Source of the DNA: Paragonimus skrjabini miyazakii
Taxonomy: Eukaryota > Platyhelminthes > Trematoda > Plagiorchiida > Troglotrematidae
Length of the DNA stretch: 64,000 nucleotides
Direction of reading: 5' to 3'
NCBI GenBank assembly: GCA_014338405.1
Contig: JTDE01021457.1
Location: forward strand, 1 to 64,000
Each line of letters opens with the position of its first letter. The first letter of the stretch is position 1. Position numbers and translations under genes: made by a program. Shown piece after piece: positions 52,499 through 64,000 of the stretch. The notes under the pieces are model-generated. The model ran no database searches, was not told the DNA's origin, and saw only the letters and a list, made by a program, of their open reading frames with translations.

Positions 52499-53807
52499 TT
52501 AAGCATATAGGTATATATCCATCAGAAGGGTTGTCCAAGCGTTTGGGGGCCAGTATTCCTAGTCCACCAAACAACTGTGTCCTAACACGCAAGTCAACTA
52601 AAAGCAACGAATCCGTTTTTCAGGTTCAACGGTTTCCTTAAAGTGATCCTCTGTTTTTTTGCACTCCGACGATGATCTCTCAGCATGGCTAACCGATCCA
52701 TAATACTGTGGCCAGCGATTTTGCTTGTGCTAACGATTTGATTCTAATGAAATAGAATCCGTCTTTATGAAAAGTTTGCAACCACGTGCAGCGCTCTGGA
52801 GCTAACTCGATGGAACAACAACGCTGGATAGAGGAAGCCTATAACCATTTATAATTACCACACATTCGCATTACGCTAAATTAAATTATCCAAGTACTAC
52901 TAAAGACCCCAGTATATCGACTGACCGAAATAGGATCCGAGTCCGAAACTGAGTTTATCGTTTGCGTTGAACAGAGTTCATCACAAAACACTTGTTAAGG
53001 ACTCCAACTCACTCAGAATGCATCAATAAGCCAAGTCCATATACCCAGCCGATTTTGATAGGTTGGACATTCGGAATTTGGCTGTTGGAATACTCAGTAG
53101 TACGAGGTTCTCTCCTCCCTTACTGGAAAACTTCAGAAGAACGTCACGTTTCATTGGGCCTCCAGAGAGGGGGATTCCTGAAACTGTCTGTGTATCGTTA
53201 TTGGAGACGATTCAATCGGTAGAGGGAACAGATTCCATAAGAGAAAGCTAACTGATGTCGAGCGATATCACTGTCATTTGATGTGTTATGCTGTGAATGC
53301 ATCTTACACAGAAGCGAGACCGTGAGGCGAAAAATACGGTTGACAGTGGCGACGCAACATACTCCATAAGGCTTCAGGCGAGCAACCAAATTGACGACTA
53401 AAAAACGAGAGAGTTTACTTTAGCCAATGATTCCCATTTCACATAAACAGAAGCAAATCCTGACAACGGTATAATCATGTGTCAGTGGTTGTCACGGCTG
53501 CTTAATTCTCAAACAACCGAAAGAAGTAAGAAACAGAACTGGCGGTATTGAAGGAAGTAGAATTAGTGGAGTGGTATCAATCAGTCAGTTTGTTCCCACT
53601 CAAGTTGAGACATCAACAAAAGAGCGCAAGGCTAAAAATTTCAGTTATCTAAACCCCCAACCGCCTAAGCTTGCAACCCAAAACATTCAATACACCGGTA
53701 ATGCTGAGGACATTATTAGTTAAAATGGTAACTGGAAACACTGGGTTCCCTTTAATAACTTCATCAATGCAGAAAGAAAACATATGTTGCGATATGTTAA
53801 CATTTCG
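52499..53807. other. Intronic spacer, no recognisable feature
   Basis: Short ORFs only (for example 52992-53251 plus); none recognised. Confidence 0.45.
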
Positions 53808-54059
53808 TTTATCCTCATCAGTCGCAATCGTAAAACTTGCGAGTTATATATGACACACAAATAGAGATAGACAGGGTATGGACACGTATACAGTCACACC
53901 ACGTATTATGTCATCACTACCACGTCAACCCTATGGGTTGCTTCAACCACTTTTGTTCACATAGGTGTGACTGTATACGTGTCCATACCCTGTCTATCTC
54001 TATTTGTGTGACATATACATAACTCGCATGTTTTACGTTTGTGACTGATGAGAGTAAAC
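53808..54059. repeat. Long inverted repeat (hairpin, MITE-like)
   Basis: The arms are about 53808-53900 and 53964-54059. They are near-perfect reverse complements, with the inner stretch from GACACACAAATAGAG to CAGTCACACC exact. They are separated by a loop of about 63 bp that itself holds a perfect hairpin, CAACCC TAT GGGTTG, at 53927-53941. Mismatches increase toward the outer ends (TTTATCCTCATCAGTC against TTTACTCTCATCAGTC). There is no coding content. It resembles a foldback or MITE DNA transposon, but target duplications were not identified. Confidence 0.8.
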
Positions 54060-56609
54060 AAACTGGTAACGTCAATTAAAAACCAGTTTTTATCTACTTA
54101 AACGGGTTTCTAGACGACCAACTTTTTATTACAGTTTGCCAGACCGCGGTTTCATATTAAGGACAAGAGTGTAACGCAGAGCTGTTAAGAGACAGTAGGA
54201 AAACAATTTTGAAGAGGTGTGCTGGAGAAACTGGCAGCAGAATTTTTCATTTGTTTTGCCAATAATTATTTTACTATATAGCGTGGTCCAAAATAATGCA
54301 CCGGGTAGTAGACCAGACATTGCTGATCAAACCTACTCATTGATAAATTTCTTTTTTAATTTGGTAATGTCCTTTCCAGTTTGTTAAGCATTTTTGTCAA
54401 ATGAATTTCTGACCTAACGCTTATTTCGATATAAATCAACTTGTCTGTTGTTGGAGGTTAAGTGCATTCAAAAAATGCAGTCTGGTTCAGGAGTCTCCCT
54501 TCACACAACAGTTCGTGTTGGGAGCGTGGAGGTATGATACCTTGACTTTTCCATCCCTAAGAAAGTAACTTCTTACCACTGTTGACGAGAGTAAGTGACC
54601 ATCCTGTATTCATGGAGACTGAGTCTACTAAGATGACTATATATGTATCACTTAAACGTTTTTTTTGTTTACCTCACGCGATCTACAAAAATGTTTTGCG
54701 AGCTAAATTTGAGTCGGGATCAGGGGATGTGAAACAGTGATCTAAACCATGAAACTGAGCCACTGAAGACGTTTGTCAAAAAGGGACAGAACCGTCTGGA
54801 TGCAACAAATGCAAAGCTACTAAACGGTCAATAATCACCAATAAGCCAAACCTTCAGCGCGAATCCAGAGGGAGCGTGTTCTAGTTCCCGTTGAGTTTGT
54901 TGATCTTTCGGAAGTAAAATACGAGTCACAGACCAGTTCAACCAGTGGCACTCACGTTTTGAAGGCTTCCCTGTCCAACATAAGAGAATGGGTGCGATGT
55001 GTAGGTTTTTGACCGCCCTGTAGACCGTGCATTTTCTTCATATTTTCCATAAATCGACTCAATCGAGGGTCATTCAAAGATATTCCGGCCTTGGTAATCA
55101 ACTATATAAAGGAGACAAACAAATAAAGAAGTGTAATCCACGAATTCTGACGTGGTTGAAAACTAACCATCAAGCAAAGAAGCAGACACAGATATCAAGT
55201 CTGGTTAATATTCATTTGATTCTTGATCAGGTAGTCTGTTGCTCTTATTTCAAAATGTTTAAGCCATCGGAAGTCAAAAAATGACAAGCTTACTTTATAT
55301 AGCGAGTTACTCACTGCAGAGCAAAGCAAACTGAAAAAAAATGACTGAGGGGTAAATATGAGAGCATTTAATGTCACTATATTCTAGCGGCCCAGCAAGA
55401 GGAATGCTGACGAAACATTTGATCAAACTTGAGGTTAAAATAAATGTCGGCGTGGTTTAACACTCTGCTTAACTGTAGCCAGTGAAACGTAGTTGTTATA
55501 CTATGTAAGTTCATCGCAATGATTCTATCGATACATTACAGTGATCTTAGTTCCGAAGACAAGGCAAATGGACAAGTTGGTATTGGAAAAATAAACTTCA
55601 CGCGGCAGAGACTAGATTTGTTTGACCGTAAAAGGTGATCCAATCACATACTTGAATCGCGAAACCCGCAAGTTCAGATTCAAAACTGAAGCCTTAGAAC
55701 GCTACCACACGGTAAGCAAACAAATAATTTGTCAGTGAGGACAAAAAACATTCCTGTGACTTTAGTCTATCTAGTATAACTTTGTAATAATATGTATATG
55801 TATATTATAGTGATCTTTGGCCGGACATATTTGTATATATTGATGTATCGGGCCAAATATCATGCGCAAACTAGGATACTCGAACGCTTGTTACGGAACG
55901 AGAAGCACAAGCTTAGGGGATTAATCAATAAGACCGCAACAATCATTCGGTAGGTTCTATTCTAAAAGCCTGTTTGTTTCAGTAGGTGATATCATGTGAA
56001 CATGTAACAAGGAATCTAGGAATAAAGAACCTTCATATTCGTCGATATGTTTAGCCTACCATAAAATATGAGTCCAACATGAGCAGTGAAACAGGCATCT
56101 CGTGGTTTTGAAACTGTCCCGGAAATGTTTCGATAAAAAAAACGCATAGCGATAAACTACACACCTATCTATTACAATCGTGCCGTGTGGTGTGAACTCG
56201 TTTGCGAAGGTGTAACGATTGGCTATATTCTTTTTTGGAAGAACAAACAAAACGGTCGTGATGCAGATAGTACAAATGATCAAGGGTAGTGTACGACGTT
56301 CTCAGCGGAAATGAATACAATTTTCAGTTCCGTTTCGCGGTGTATTCTTTAGCATAAAAACAACCGAAAAAAGAATAGTCAGACTACAAGTTGAGATCTC
56401 TTTTGTAGATAGTCTCATCGCCAAAAATTCGCTTAACATGCTGGCAGTTTACGTAGTATGCCAAGTAGGACTACAAGTTATGCAACAGAATGTGATTTCC
56501 ATAAATATAGTCCGGTTCATGATGGGGTTATTATAAAAATGGTACTATACTACCTAAACTTTGTACTTTGCTCTACAGATGGTCAAAATATATTTGATAT
56601 TATTTTCAC
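54060..56609. other. Intronic spacer, no recognisable feature
   Basis: No family was recognised in the ORFs. Donor-like and acceptor-like pairs were examined on the minus strand for the missing glutaminase exon without a convincing match. Confidence 0.45.
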
Positions 56610-56761
56610 CAGCAAGTATTTGTGGATCATAGACAGATAGTTCAGTTGAGAATTCCATGGACAGACTTACATCAAGCAGCTCGTTGGTGTCCACCAAGTC
56701 AGAGTCCGCCTGTTTCACTGAATCGAATAACGAGTCTACAATTGAGCTGTGATGTGGATTT
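56610..56761 (-). CDS. GLS: Glutaminase exon, N-terminal helical (EF-hand-like) domain
   Basis: The exon starts after a pyrimidine-rich acceptor ending ACGACAG and ends before a GTGAAA donor. It is 152 nt long, entering in phase 2 and leaving in phase 1. It encodes the segment that precedes the catalytic domain in animal glutaminases: IVDSLFDSVKQADSDLVDTN is followed by a short acidic stretch and YDPQIL, which lines up with the '...LLFYTI...STGL...DPRL' helices of the mammalian enzymes. In the family this helical region is involved in oligomer assembly. The match is by pattern and is weaker than for the catalytic exons. Its exit phase (1) does not fit the next exon found (entry phase 2 at 50222), so a short exon of about 25 codons is missing between them. 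The donor is not strong. Confidence 0.68.
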
Positions 56762-57149
56762 CTGTCGTTTGAACAGAACAAAACAAAAATGAAAAGTTGC
56801 GATATTTTCACCGTCTGACGTGTACTGTTCAATCGCTAGGGGCATACGGAAATAACACTGTGAATAGAGAGCCAAATTCTTCCCCTAAAAATGAACAATC
56901 ACGTGACTTGATTATCACTTACAGTTGGTGGAGAATCTTGCTACGATATATATATATATAATGATGACCGCAGTTTTTGTGTCCCGATATGCCACCTGAA
57001 CCGAAACATTCGCTCCTGTTGAAGCCCACAATCATAGTCAGCATCATTATTTTTAGCTCTAATTCGTGGGTACAGTGGCTCAGGCTTCCGTTAATCCTGA
57101 CAAGAAACCACAAAGAAGCAGAGTAGTAACTACGCACCACTGTGTGGAG
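56762..57149. other. Presumed intron; short AT microsatellite
   Basis: Holds a short (AT)n run at about 56946-56961 and nothing else recognisable. Confidence 0.5.
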
Positions 57150-57503
57150 AAGGGCTACAAAGGAAAAACAATCGAGCCTCGCTAAAAAGAGGAACCAATA
57201 ATTTTACGGATAAGGGTTAGCCATTGGCTACGGACGGTAAACATTAACCTTACAAAGCACAGCAATCAAGGCCTTCACATCCAGTGGTCATGACATTATC
57301 TGGTCGCCTTGTATTTTCTCTTAGTCATCAACAGCCCCACTGAACATGGCGCGGTGCGACAGACGCTCCGTCGACATGTGGAGTATATGACCCAAACAGC
57401 GAAGACCGTGCGCTTTCATCATCTCGGTTATCGGTCGCGAGCTTGCTTTTTTGCCAAGTACGCGTCGATGGATGGTTGCATTGCTTACACAGTCAGCCCA
57501 CAT
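57150..57503 (-). pseudogene. RTE-like LINE 3' coding fragment
   Basis: The minus-strand frame 57503-57321 reads VLGKKASSRPITEMMKAHGL and LRCLGHILHMSTERLSHRAM, the '(W)LGHVLRM..ERLP.RALF' end of RTE-like proteins. A second frame near 57292-57237 reads LDVKALIAVLCKVNVYRP, matching LDMKALTVLLC in the copies at 32.6 and 49.4 kb. It is truncated at both ends. Confidence 0.65.
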
Positions 57504-59040
57504 GATACTGGTAAACTGGCGAAGACAACAATGGTTGAGTACCCAGAGTCCCGATACATCATGAGTACAAATGGGTCAGGGTAATGATTCCTGAAGCAAA
57601 GCTGAGCGCACACGCGCACCGTAAACTCCGCCTTTAAAAGACAAACGGGTGATTTTTCGACGCTACAAGTGACGAAGATTAGCGACCGCATTAAGCACTC
57701 TTATCTTGATCGTGTTATCCGTACCTGAGAGAGAAAAGGGAGAGTTTCATAGAAATATATCAACTAAGAGTAAACCAATGTCTATCTCACTGGCCCAACA
57801 AACCCTAGATAACAGTAGCAATACGCCAGAAAGTGTGCATTAAAATACTCTAGGGTGAAGGCAAAATCGCCCGAACTACATGAATAAGAACCACCGACTT
57901 CGCCTACCGAAAACACCCGCTAGACGAAGCGGTCGCTATCTCTCCACCGAGATGCAATGCCTTGTGCAGGATACTCCACAATCCTCCTACAGGGGTCCGA
58001 AGTGTCTGACCGAGACATGAATGATGCAGCCCTTGTTTCTGTATCCATTGAGATCCCCGAATCAACGATAGGAATGCAGATCGCTGAAAATAACACAAAC
58101 ATTGAAGAACAGGTTTGCATTCGACTTCAGCAGACGCAGAGAATGTACGGATGAACTTATTAACTAAGTGATTGAAGCACCATGTTAAAAAAGTAAGACC
58201 AAGCACTATAAACAAAGATAACAGGTAATGATAAGTGAAATTTACAAATTAGGGAGTAAGTAGGCAATATTTCCGACCAAAGTAGTATCTGTGTGTTCCA
58301 ATCAATTTTCTTCTTAAAGAAACGGTAAACCATTTGAACCATTTCGATAAAACTCAGAAACCTTTCGAACACCACAAGTTGTTATACACCTTCGATTACA
58401 GTCGTCTGTTTTCAAAATGTCAAGGAGCAGCATGTCGACGAAAGTTCTGACAAATAAGTGAATGCTGTACCCCTACGTGATTTACCTCACCTAAGTCCAA
58501 TGATAATCACTCGCGACAAACACGGTCAAGTAGTGTCGTGCAACAGAACAAATCCAGATCTGTCAAACAATACCGGCTGTGCTTCATCAATTTTGGATGT
58601 AAATTAGCAAATTTCATGGCAACACAAACTTGCTCAACTCAGTACAATCTGCTTCAAAAAGTAATGATGGATCGTTTTTTTTGCGGATAATCATACAGTA
58701 AATATTGCTTTTGTTTGTACGATGACGGTTTCGGTGCATGTCTTGAATTTTTACCAGCACCCGACTATTAATAAGATCTTTGCTTATACTCATGATTAAT
58801 TCCCATTTTGCCATCGGCAGTAGTTTGATCCAGGAATTTGGTTGCATTATTTTAAACCCTCAACAATGGGCACACCATCAAAGTCACGGTATATAAAAAC
58901 CCATAGAAGTGGAGAAGAAGGAGAAAACTCTCTGCTGATGCGTTCGTAAACATATGTTTCGGTCGAACGGACCGTCAACTGCTCCATCGTCCACTTGTGG
59001 GGTGGTTTGCTACGGCGGGAAGCAGTCATGAGTGAAACCA
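57504..59040. other. Spacer around the candidate exon at 57908
   Basis: Apart from the candidate exon 57908-58083, only short ORFs were seen. The last part (about 58980-59040) may belong to the plus-strand LINE fragment that follows. Confidence 0.4.
57908..58083 (-). CDS. GLS: Candidate N-terminal exon of glutaminase
   Basis: This is a tentative exon. On the minus strand a pyrimidine-rich stretch ending in TTTTCAG (58090-58084) precedes an open frame starting RSAFLSLIRGSQWIQK. The frame stays open to a GTAGGC donor after 57908. The 176-nt exon begins in phase 0 and ends in phase 2 (CG|), which is the phase needed to join the exon at 56761 and makes an Arg codon. The 58 encoded residues are basic, contain no Asp and only one Glu, and are rich in Ser, Leu, Gly and His. 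That would suit a mitochondrial targeting region, as expected upstream of the glutaminase helical domain. The same frame is open further 5' to an ATG at 58215, so translation could also start there. No sequence homology supports it, because this part of glutaminases is poorly conserved. Only phase, splice sites and composition do. Confidence 0.38.
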
Positions 59041-59292
59041 CTGGATGGGGCCCTCGTGATTACTCAAACCGCTGGTTAGAGACGCCATCCTAGATGGCAA
59101 TGTGTCGCAGTCAATGGCGGACCTATATCCTAACATTTCCGCTTCTTCCTCTTAGTCTTCTCTCAGTAATTTCAATCATCTTAGTAACGTCTTCTTCTAA
59201 GATATTCCACATCAATGTTGAGGCGAGTGGCGGCCCGAGCCACAGTACCTTTTGGTCAGGCTCATGGCTGTTATGATGATAATGATGATGAA
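59041..59292 (+). pseudogene. RTE-like LINE 3' end with (GAT)n tail, plus strand
   Basis: GWGPRDYSNRWLETPS at about 59045-59091 matches LLGWSPRDSQSRWLETLG of the 8.1-12.2 kb LINE. It is followed by CRSQWRTYI, then an untranslated end with GGCCCGAGCCACAGTACC and GGTCAGGCTCATGGCTG, and an ATGATGATAATGATGATG tail. That end is the reverse complement of the tails at 26.5 and 49.1 kb. It is severely 5'-truncated. Confidence 0.75.
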
Positions 59293-62200
59293 ATTTCTTA
59301 GAGGATAATTCTACATAAAGGAAGTGTCTGGGTTATCTTCACTGCACAAATTAACGGGACCCATTCGACGATCACTGTTACACACAATAACAGTAAAGTC
59401 AGCATAAAATTAACAAGTGCAAGGAAACACTTGGACTGTGCATCCTTCACATTCCAACTCAGCATCTTTCGTACCTCGTATGACTCATCACGGTTAGTGA
59501 TAAGACGGTTAACCTATATCGTGTTCATCGGCTTTGAAGACTGCAACTGATTCTTTGAGTCAAACCGGGAGTTTGCAACAAACATGCACAGGCAATGATG
59601 CGGGGGCATCTGTAAGATTGCTAACTTTGGCTATAAATTCCTTTACCTACGTTTTTTTTTAAATTTTGTATTTTGACTTTCTTTGTTACGATTGATGAGT
59701 GCTATAGCCATAGTAATCACAGTCGAGAAATATAAGCATGTATGTCAGCACCGCAATCTGAGGCTGAAAGCAAGTTAATTTTTGCTCATGCCTCCATTTA
59801 CCAGGGAGAAGTAAAAGTGTAAAAAGCCACCCGATCGTCCTGCGTCTACGTCGATGACTGTGGCAAACGAAGATGGATAGTTAATTTCTTTGCGTTAACA
59901 AACTTACCGCTCGGACCGCAGGTGCAGACTAAACATTACAGCCTTACTCACCTATGGACATTCTATCAATACGCAGTCAATATGAAATCAACAAATCACA
60001 AGAGAGTAAAAGACATGGTCTGTGTAAGCCATACGATGAAGAAGCATACGATGAATTGACATCCTGGAGAGGATTAACCAAAAAGCAAAGATCAGTTTAC
60101 TGATTTAGACAAATGGTGAACAGAGGGATCAACTGTTTAAGAATGCACCCTAGGTAGCCAAACTCGTAACTGAAAAACCATTTATGAGAAACTGGTCAAG
60201 GTATTGGCAACGGTATACATGCTGTTTATTGATCAATGAGGCAAGGGTTCGATACGTCAAGCAACACACTGACCTTACAACGCAATATGGTAGTCATCAG
60301 TGTCGGTCGAAAACACCATCCGGGATAGACAGTGGTTGAAACAAGTAGTGTGCATTTGTAACCCATTAATATCAACCGTGCAAATGGTCTGCATTCCCTT
60401 CCATCTTAACTTTTCTTTGTTCATGGACTAATATCTCAATCTAGTGTGCCAACTGAAACCAAGAAGTTATGAACGGCTCGTAGTTGCTAGACCTAAATGT
60501 GTAAAACTGATTCGTAAGTTGACTATTACTATCTGATAAGTTTAAAGAATGGATAAACAACTGATCGTTGGAGGCGGGAGTGTCGAAGAACTGCAAGAGG
60601 CGATATCCACATGGTCATATCTGTTGAGAACAAGCAATTAAATAAGCAATGAAAACCAACGAACTCGACTAAAAGTCATAGAAACACAATTACCGCACAT
60701 TGGAGTGAAAAGAGACTGAGAATACGGCGTGATTCAGTGTTTATCGAATGAGCCACACTAAAACACGAAAAACCACATGAAGAATATCCAGCAGTCGGAG
60801 TATGAACTGAATGAATGAGCCAAAGTTATGGTGGACCGTGTTGACAAAACTTATACTGGTTTTTTGCTGTTAACGCAATACTGTGAAGCCGCAACATTTC
60901 TGACCGCACTAATAACAGGGTGAGCAAGTGCACACACTTCAACCAAAAGCTTTTTCTACATATACAAACTGCCACCTGGAAGACTGAGAGACGTGGCCAG
61001 TCAGAGTGCAGAGTATAAATCGTCTACAGACGCTCGGCGATCAACGCATGCGTTCAATCTCACGTATCACAGGACACGAACGATTATGTAACGAAACAGA
61101 TACTTGGTGGTAAGGGTAAAGCGCGTTTAGTTATTCGGCCTTTTAGCAGGCACAGACTGAGGGGATTGGTCCATGCATTAAATATGCCAGATATTGGTTC
61201 AAAACACCAAACACTATATTAATGACAGCTGACTGGTCTAAAGTTAGAAGAAGGTAAACGAAGCCATAATAAAAAGAACTAAATCCGTTAAAACGACCGG
61301 TGGCATGAAACAAAAGGACTATGTTACCAAACCAAGCAGTTCCGGGGGTTCTTTGAAATGAAATATACTTTGGAGATCTAAGTTAAGATTTTAAAAATAT
61401 ACGCGGTTTTTATTGTAATCATTATATATGAGTTATTCATTTTCGGAAGAAAAAAAAACATTTTATCCGATAGTTCACAACGTATCACAACAGAATCCTC
61501 GACAGCCTACGATTATTGGGATATGGTCCTTTCAATACAGTGTTCCAGATCCATGAACTTAGTCATATAAGTTTACTCTGGGTAATTAATCACTAGATTC
61601 GTTTAAGAGTCGTTTGGATTAGGGCTTGGAAAGCCCTTTGGGACCTTAAACAAAGATTAGCTTAGGAATGGCAAATGTAATCCGTTGTGCACCGTAAGTT
61701 CACATTTAGGTTCATGTGGAAGTGGACAAGTACAGAAGACTGTTCACACGACTCCAGACGTATGTAAGTGTATGTGCTCTGTTGGATAGCCTTTCTTACT
61801 TTCAGTCTAAAGAAAGAGGGCTTTCATTTCCGCGCTGGTGTATCAGCTAGCTGATTAGCATTAGCCAGCTTGACTACATAGGTCTCCAACGTCCTCGAGT
61901 TTACTTCACCAAGTTTACAATGGATGAGACGTGCAAGGGTAGAACCACAGGCACTCACTTGTGATGACGTATACCAACAGGACTGTAGTATAGGACTTTA
62001 GTATAGGGTTGCAGTATGTTTGCGTACATGTGAACGTCCGTATCACGCGTGGCAAATTCACATCAATAGACTTATGGGTATGAGTGCTTGCCAACAGATA
62101 AAGAGGTACACATTCCCTTTCAGTGCCACGACTTCGAAACGTACAGTGATTGGTTTTCTCATCCCTTCACTTCTATGTTCCACGTTATATGGAAGACCTC

Positions 62201-64000
62201 TTTCCTGCTGTACGCCCATGCGTCTTTCTGAAGTTGATTTCATGTAAGAATGTAGGAATTTTCTCAAAATAATAATCGACGTCACTCAGTTCTGCCCAGG
62301 TTTCAAATAGCATACTGTCAAAAGAAACGGGGGATGACGTGGGTCAATGCGACATTGTCTAACTTGTTCTACAGTAATCACTACGCCACCATCCTTCTAC
62401 CCCAGGCCAGTGAGCGCAAGCGGTAAGATGGGTTAATCATAAATCACTCGAACAATTTACTGCAGACTAGAAAGTTTAGGATGAACCAAAACGAAAGGTT
62501 GAGGCATACATATACTGATAATAAAAAAATAAAAATAAACAAAAAATGCGGTGCGTAAAAACGGAAATTCAGGTATATAACAGTTAGTAATTGTTCCGGT
62601 ATTTTACTGGGACGATGTCGATCTTGTAGAAAATTTCCGTCTCTTATTGAGTGGCATAAGCGTCCGCTTTCTTTTTCTCACATACTTTCCTTAGTGGTTT
62701 TTGAGGGTGATTGACTTTTGTTTGTTTATCCGCTTCTTCTCAACCAATCCTATCTTTAATCAGTATATGAAAAGACCGGGTGACCAAGAGTCATGACTGT
62801 CTTAACCCTGTTACAAACGGCTGGTCGAAAACCTTTACATAAGCGTAAGTAGCTGCGTCGTAAATTTTTGTCAGAAAAAACGGGACGAAGAATCCGTGTG
62901 TACAAACATACTGGAAGGCATATGTGAGTGCTTGGTCTCAACCTGATGACGGATTGTGTATGCTTTTACAAATGTACGGGTACGGATATATATCAAGAAA
63001 ATGCATTCAAAATAAAAACTATTATTGACACCTATTCTTACGAAGTGAATAATTCTCAGTGCTCCTGTAAGAAGAAATAACGCAGAATACAGAAAAAACG
63101 AAACACAGAGAGCCCAAGACAGAGTGTCCGACTTCGTGCTCTCATTGGCACAACAATTTGAACGTTTACGGTCCGTACTAACCCGGCAAAACGTCAAAGC
63201 TAACGGTCTAGAGGTAAATCGGATAAAGTACAAAATAATAAACAGAAGTGGATGTATCCATTTATAGACAAAGTGTATTAATCCAGAGAGGCAAAAATGG
63301 ATAGCTGAATCATATGTTCCTCTCCTTACAGTACATTGCAAAGGACACTCTAAAAAATGTGTCAAAGTAATAGATCACCTCCCGATTCGGTGTACATTCA
63401 TACAGTAGTAAATCATAGTTTGAACGGTTAAAACCTTCATATTAACTATTCAGAAACTTTTTTTGCACACGAACAACTTGAAACCGTGGAACTACTATGA
63501 AGCTGAAAGTTTACAAGCTGACCTTCAAATGGTCAAGCAAGAAGTGTGGTATGGGTATTGACTTATCAGCAATAACGTAGTCGTCGCCACAGTGGGATTC
63601 AACTAAGATGTCGTCAACCTTTCGACAACACTTTTCTTCACACAAAATGATAATTCACGAGTATAGATTGCTTTCAGTCGTTATTAATACATCTTCCAGA
63701 ATAGCACTTAAGGCGTTGTCAGACACAGCTATTTAGTCAAAGTTATCAATAAGCTTAAAAAGCTTTTTTTGCTCCATTTTCATACATTACTCATCCTGTT
63801 TTGATTTCAGTCCCAAAGAAGTGTGTCGCGTCAATGTTTTACTGAAGTGTTGACACATATTCGATCGGACAATTACTAAATTACTGATTACGAGCTTTTT
63901 GCTTCATACCCGCCCATCAACCACTGAACCACCGGATATTTCTAAATCAACAAACATAAGCGGCTCAGTAGTTCCGCAACGGTCAGCCACGCCCATACAC
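59293..64000. other. No recognisable gene; probable intron or upstream DNA
   Basis: Mostly stop-rich, AT-rich DNA. The longest ORF is 62871-63365 minus (164 codons). It is hydrophobic (LLFIILYFIRF, CVSFFLYSALFLLTGALRII) with no recognised family, and I do not call it a gene. An A-rich stretch lies at about 62518-62547. The glutaminase promoter and first exon may lie here or beyond the window. Confidence 0.45.

Noticed and set aside
52640..52730. Minus-strand frame reading IMDRLAMLRDHRRS as the missing glutaminase exon
   Set aside because: The entry phase is wrong (2, not 1), there is no donor in frame and no DG..LD pattern.
54560..54640. Minus-strand stretch with acceptor and strong GTAAGA donor as the missing glutaminase exon
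   Set aside because: It is open and exits in phase 2, but it enters in phase 2 and its residues do not resemble the family.
62871..63365. 164-codon minus-strand ORF with hydrophobic stretches, possible membrane protein
   Set aside because: AT-rich sequence read on this strand gives Phe/Leu/Ile-rich frames by chance. There is no recognised domain, no splice context and no similarity I know of.

Overview
The window is eukaryotic genomic DNA, most likely from a flatworm and probably a digenean trematode. The evidence is GT-AG introns many kilobases long, scarce coding sequence, and many decayed RTE-type non-LTR retrotransposons whose protein style (ETR/NVRT endonuclease, WLGHVLRM tail) resembles trematode elements. 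Species was not determined. There is no bacterial gene, operon, CRISPR array or convincing tRNA/rRNA gene. Two runs of exactly 100 N (22000-22099 and 49516-49615) mark scaffold gaps.

The one recognisable host gene is a phosphate-activated mitochondrial glutaminase (GLS family) on the minus strand, spread over at least 51.7 kb. Six exons were found by eye, in order: 56761-56610, 50222-50013, 44152-43989, 29327-29177, 13659-13365 and 5175-5044. A further candidate N-terminal exon lies at 58083-57908. From 50222 to 5044 every splice junction agrees in phase and the joined protein runs through the whole serine-dependent beta-lactamase-like catalytic domain with the catalytic Ser-x-x-Lys intact. 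One small exon between 56610 and 50222 is implied by a phase mismatch but was not located. The C-terminal exons, including any ankyrin repeats, were not found and probably lie before position 1.

The introns hold the rest of the window. At 1-2580 is a badly decayed CR1/Jockey-like LINE (plus). At 8129-12199 is a nearly full-length but dead RTE-like LINE (plus), interrupted by a tRNA-derived insertion with a 13-bp target duplication. At 14057-14580 is a solo LTR with a 4-bp target duplication. At 17575-26536 a 4.4-kb block appears twice, essentially identical, on either side of the first gap, which looks like an assembly artefact. RTE-like remnants lie on the minus strand at 32282-33513, 40283-42522, 49071-49715, 51256-52498 and 57150-57503, and on the plus strand at 59041-59292. 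A tRNA-headed SINE family whose copies are flanked by inverted tail arms is present near 9.5, 33.7, 37.7 and 38.3 kb. A long hairpin element sits at 53808-54059.

No undescribed multi-gene system was found. The most interesting items are the inverted-arm SINE architecture, the gap-flanking duplication, and the glutaminase gene with a liver-type-like residue at the allosteric inhibitor loop.
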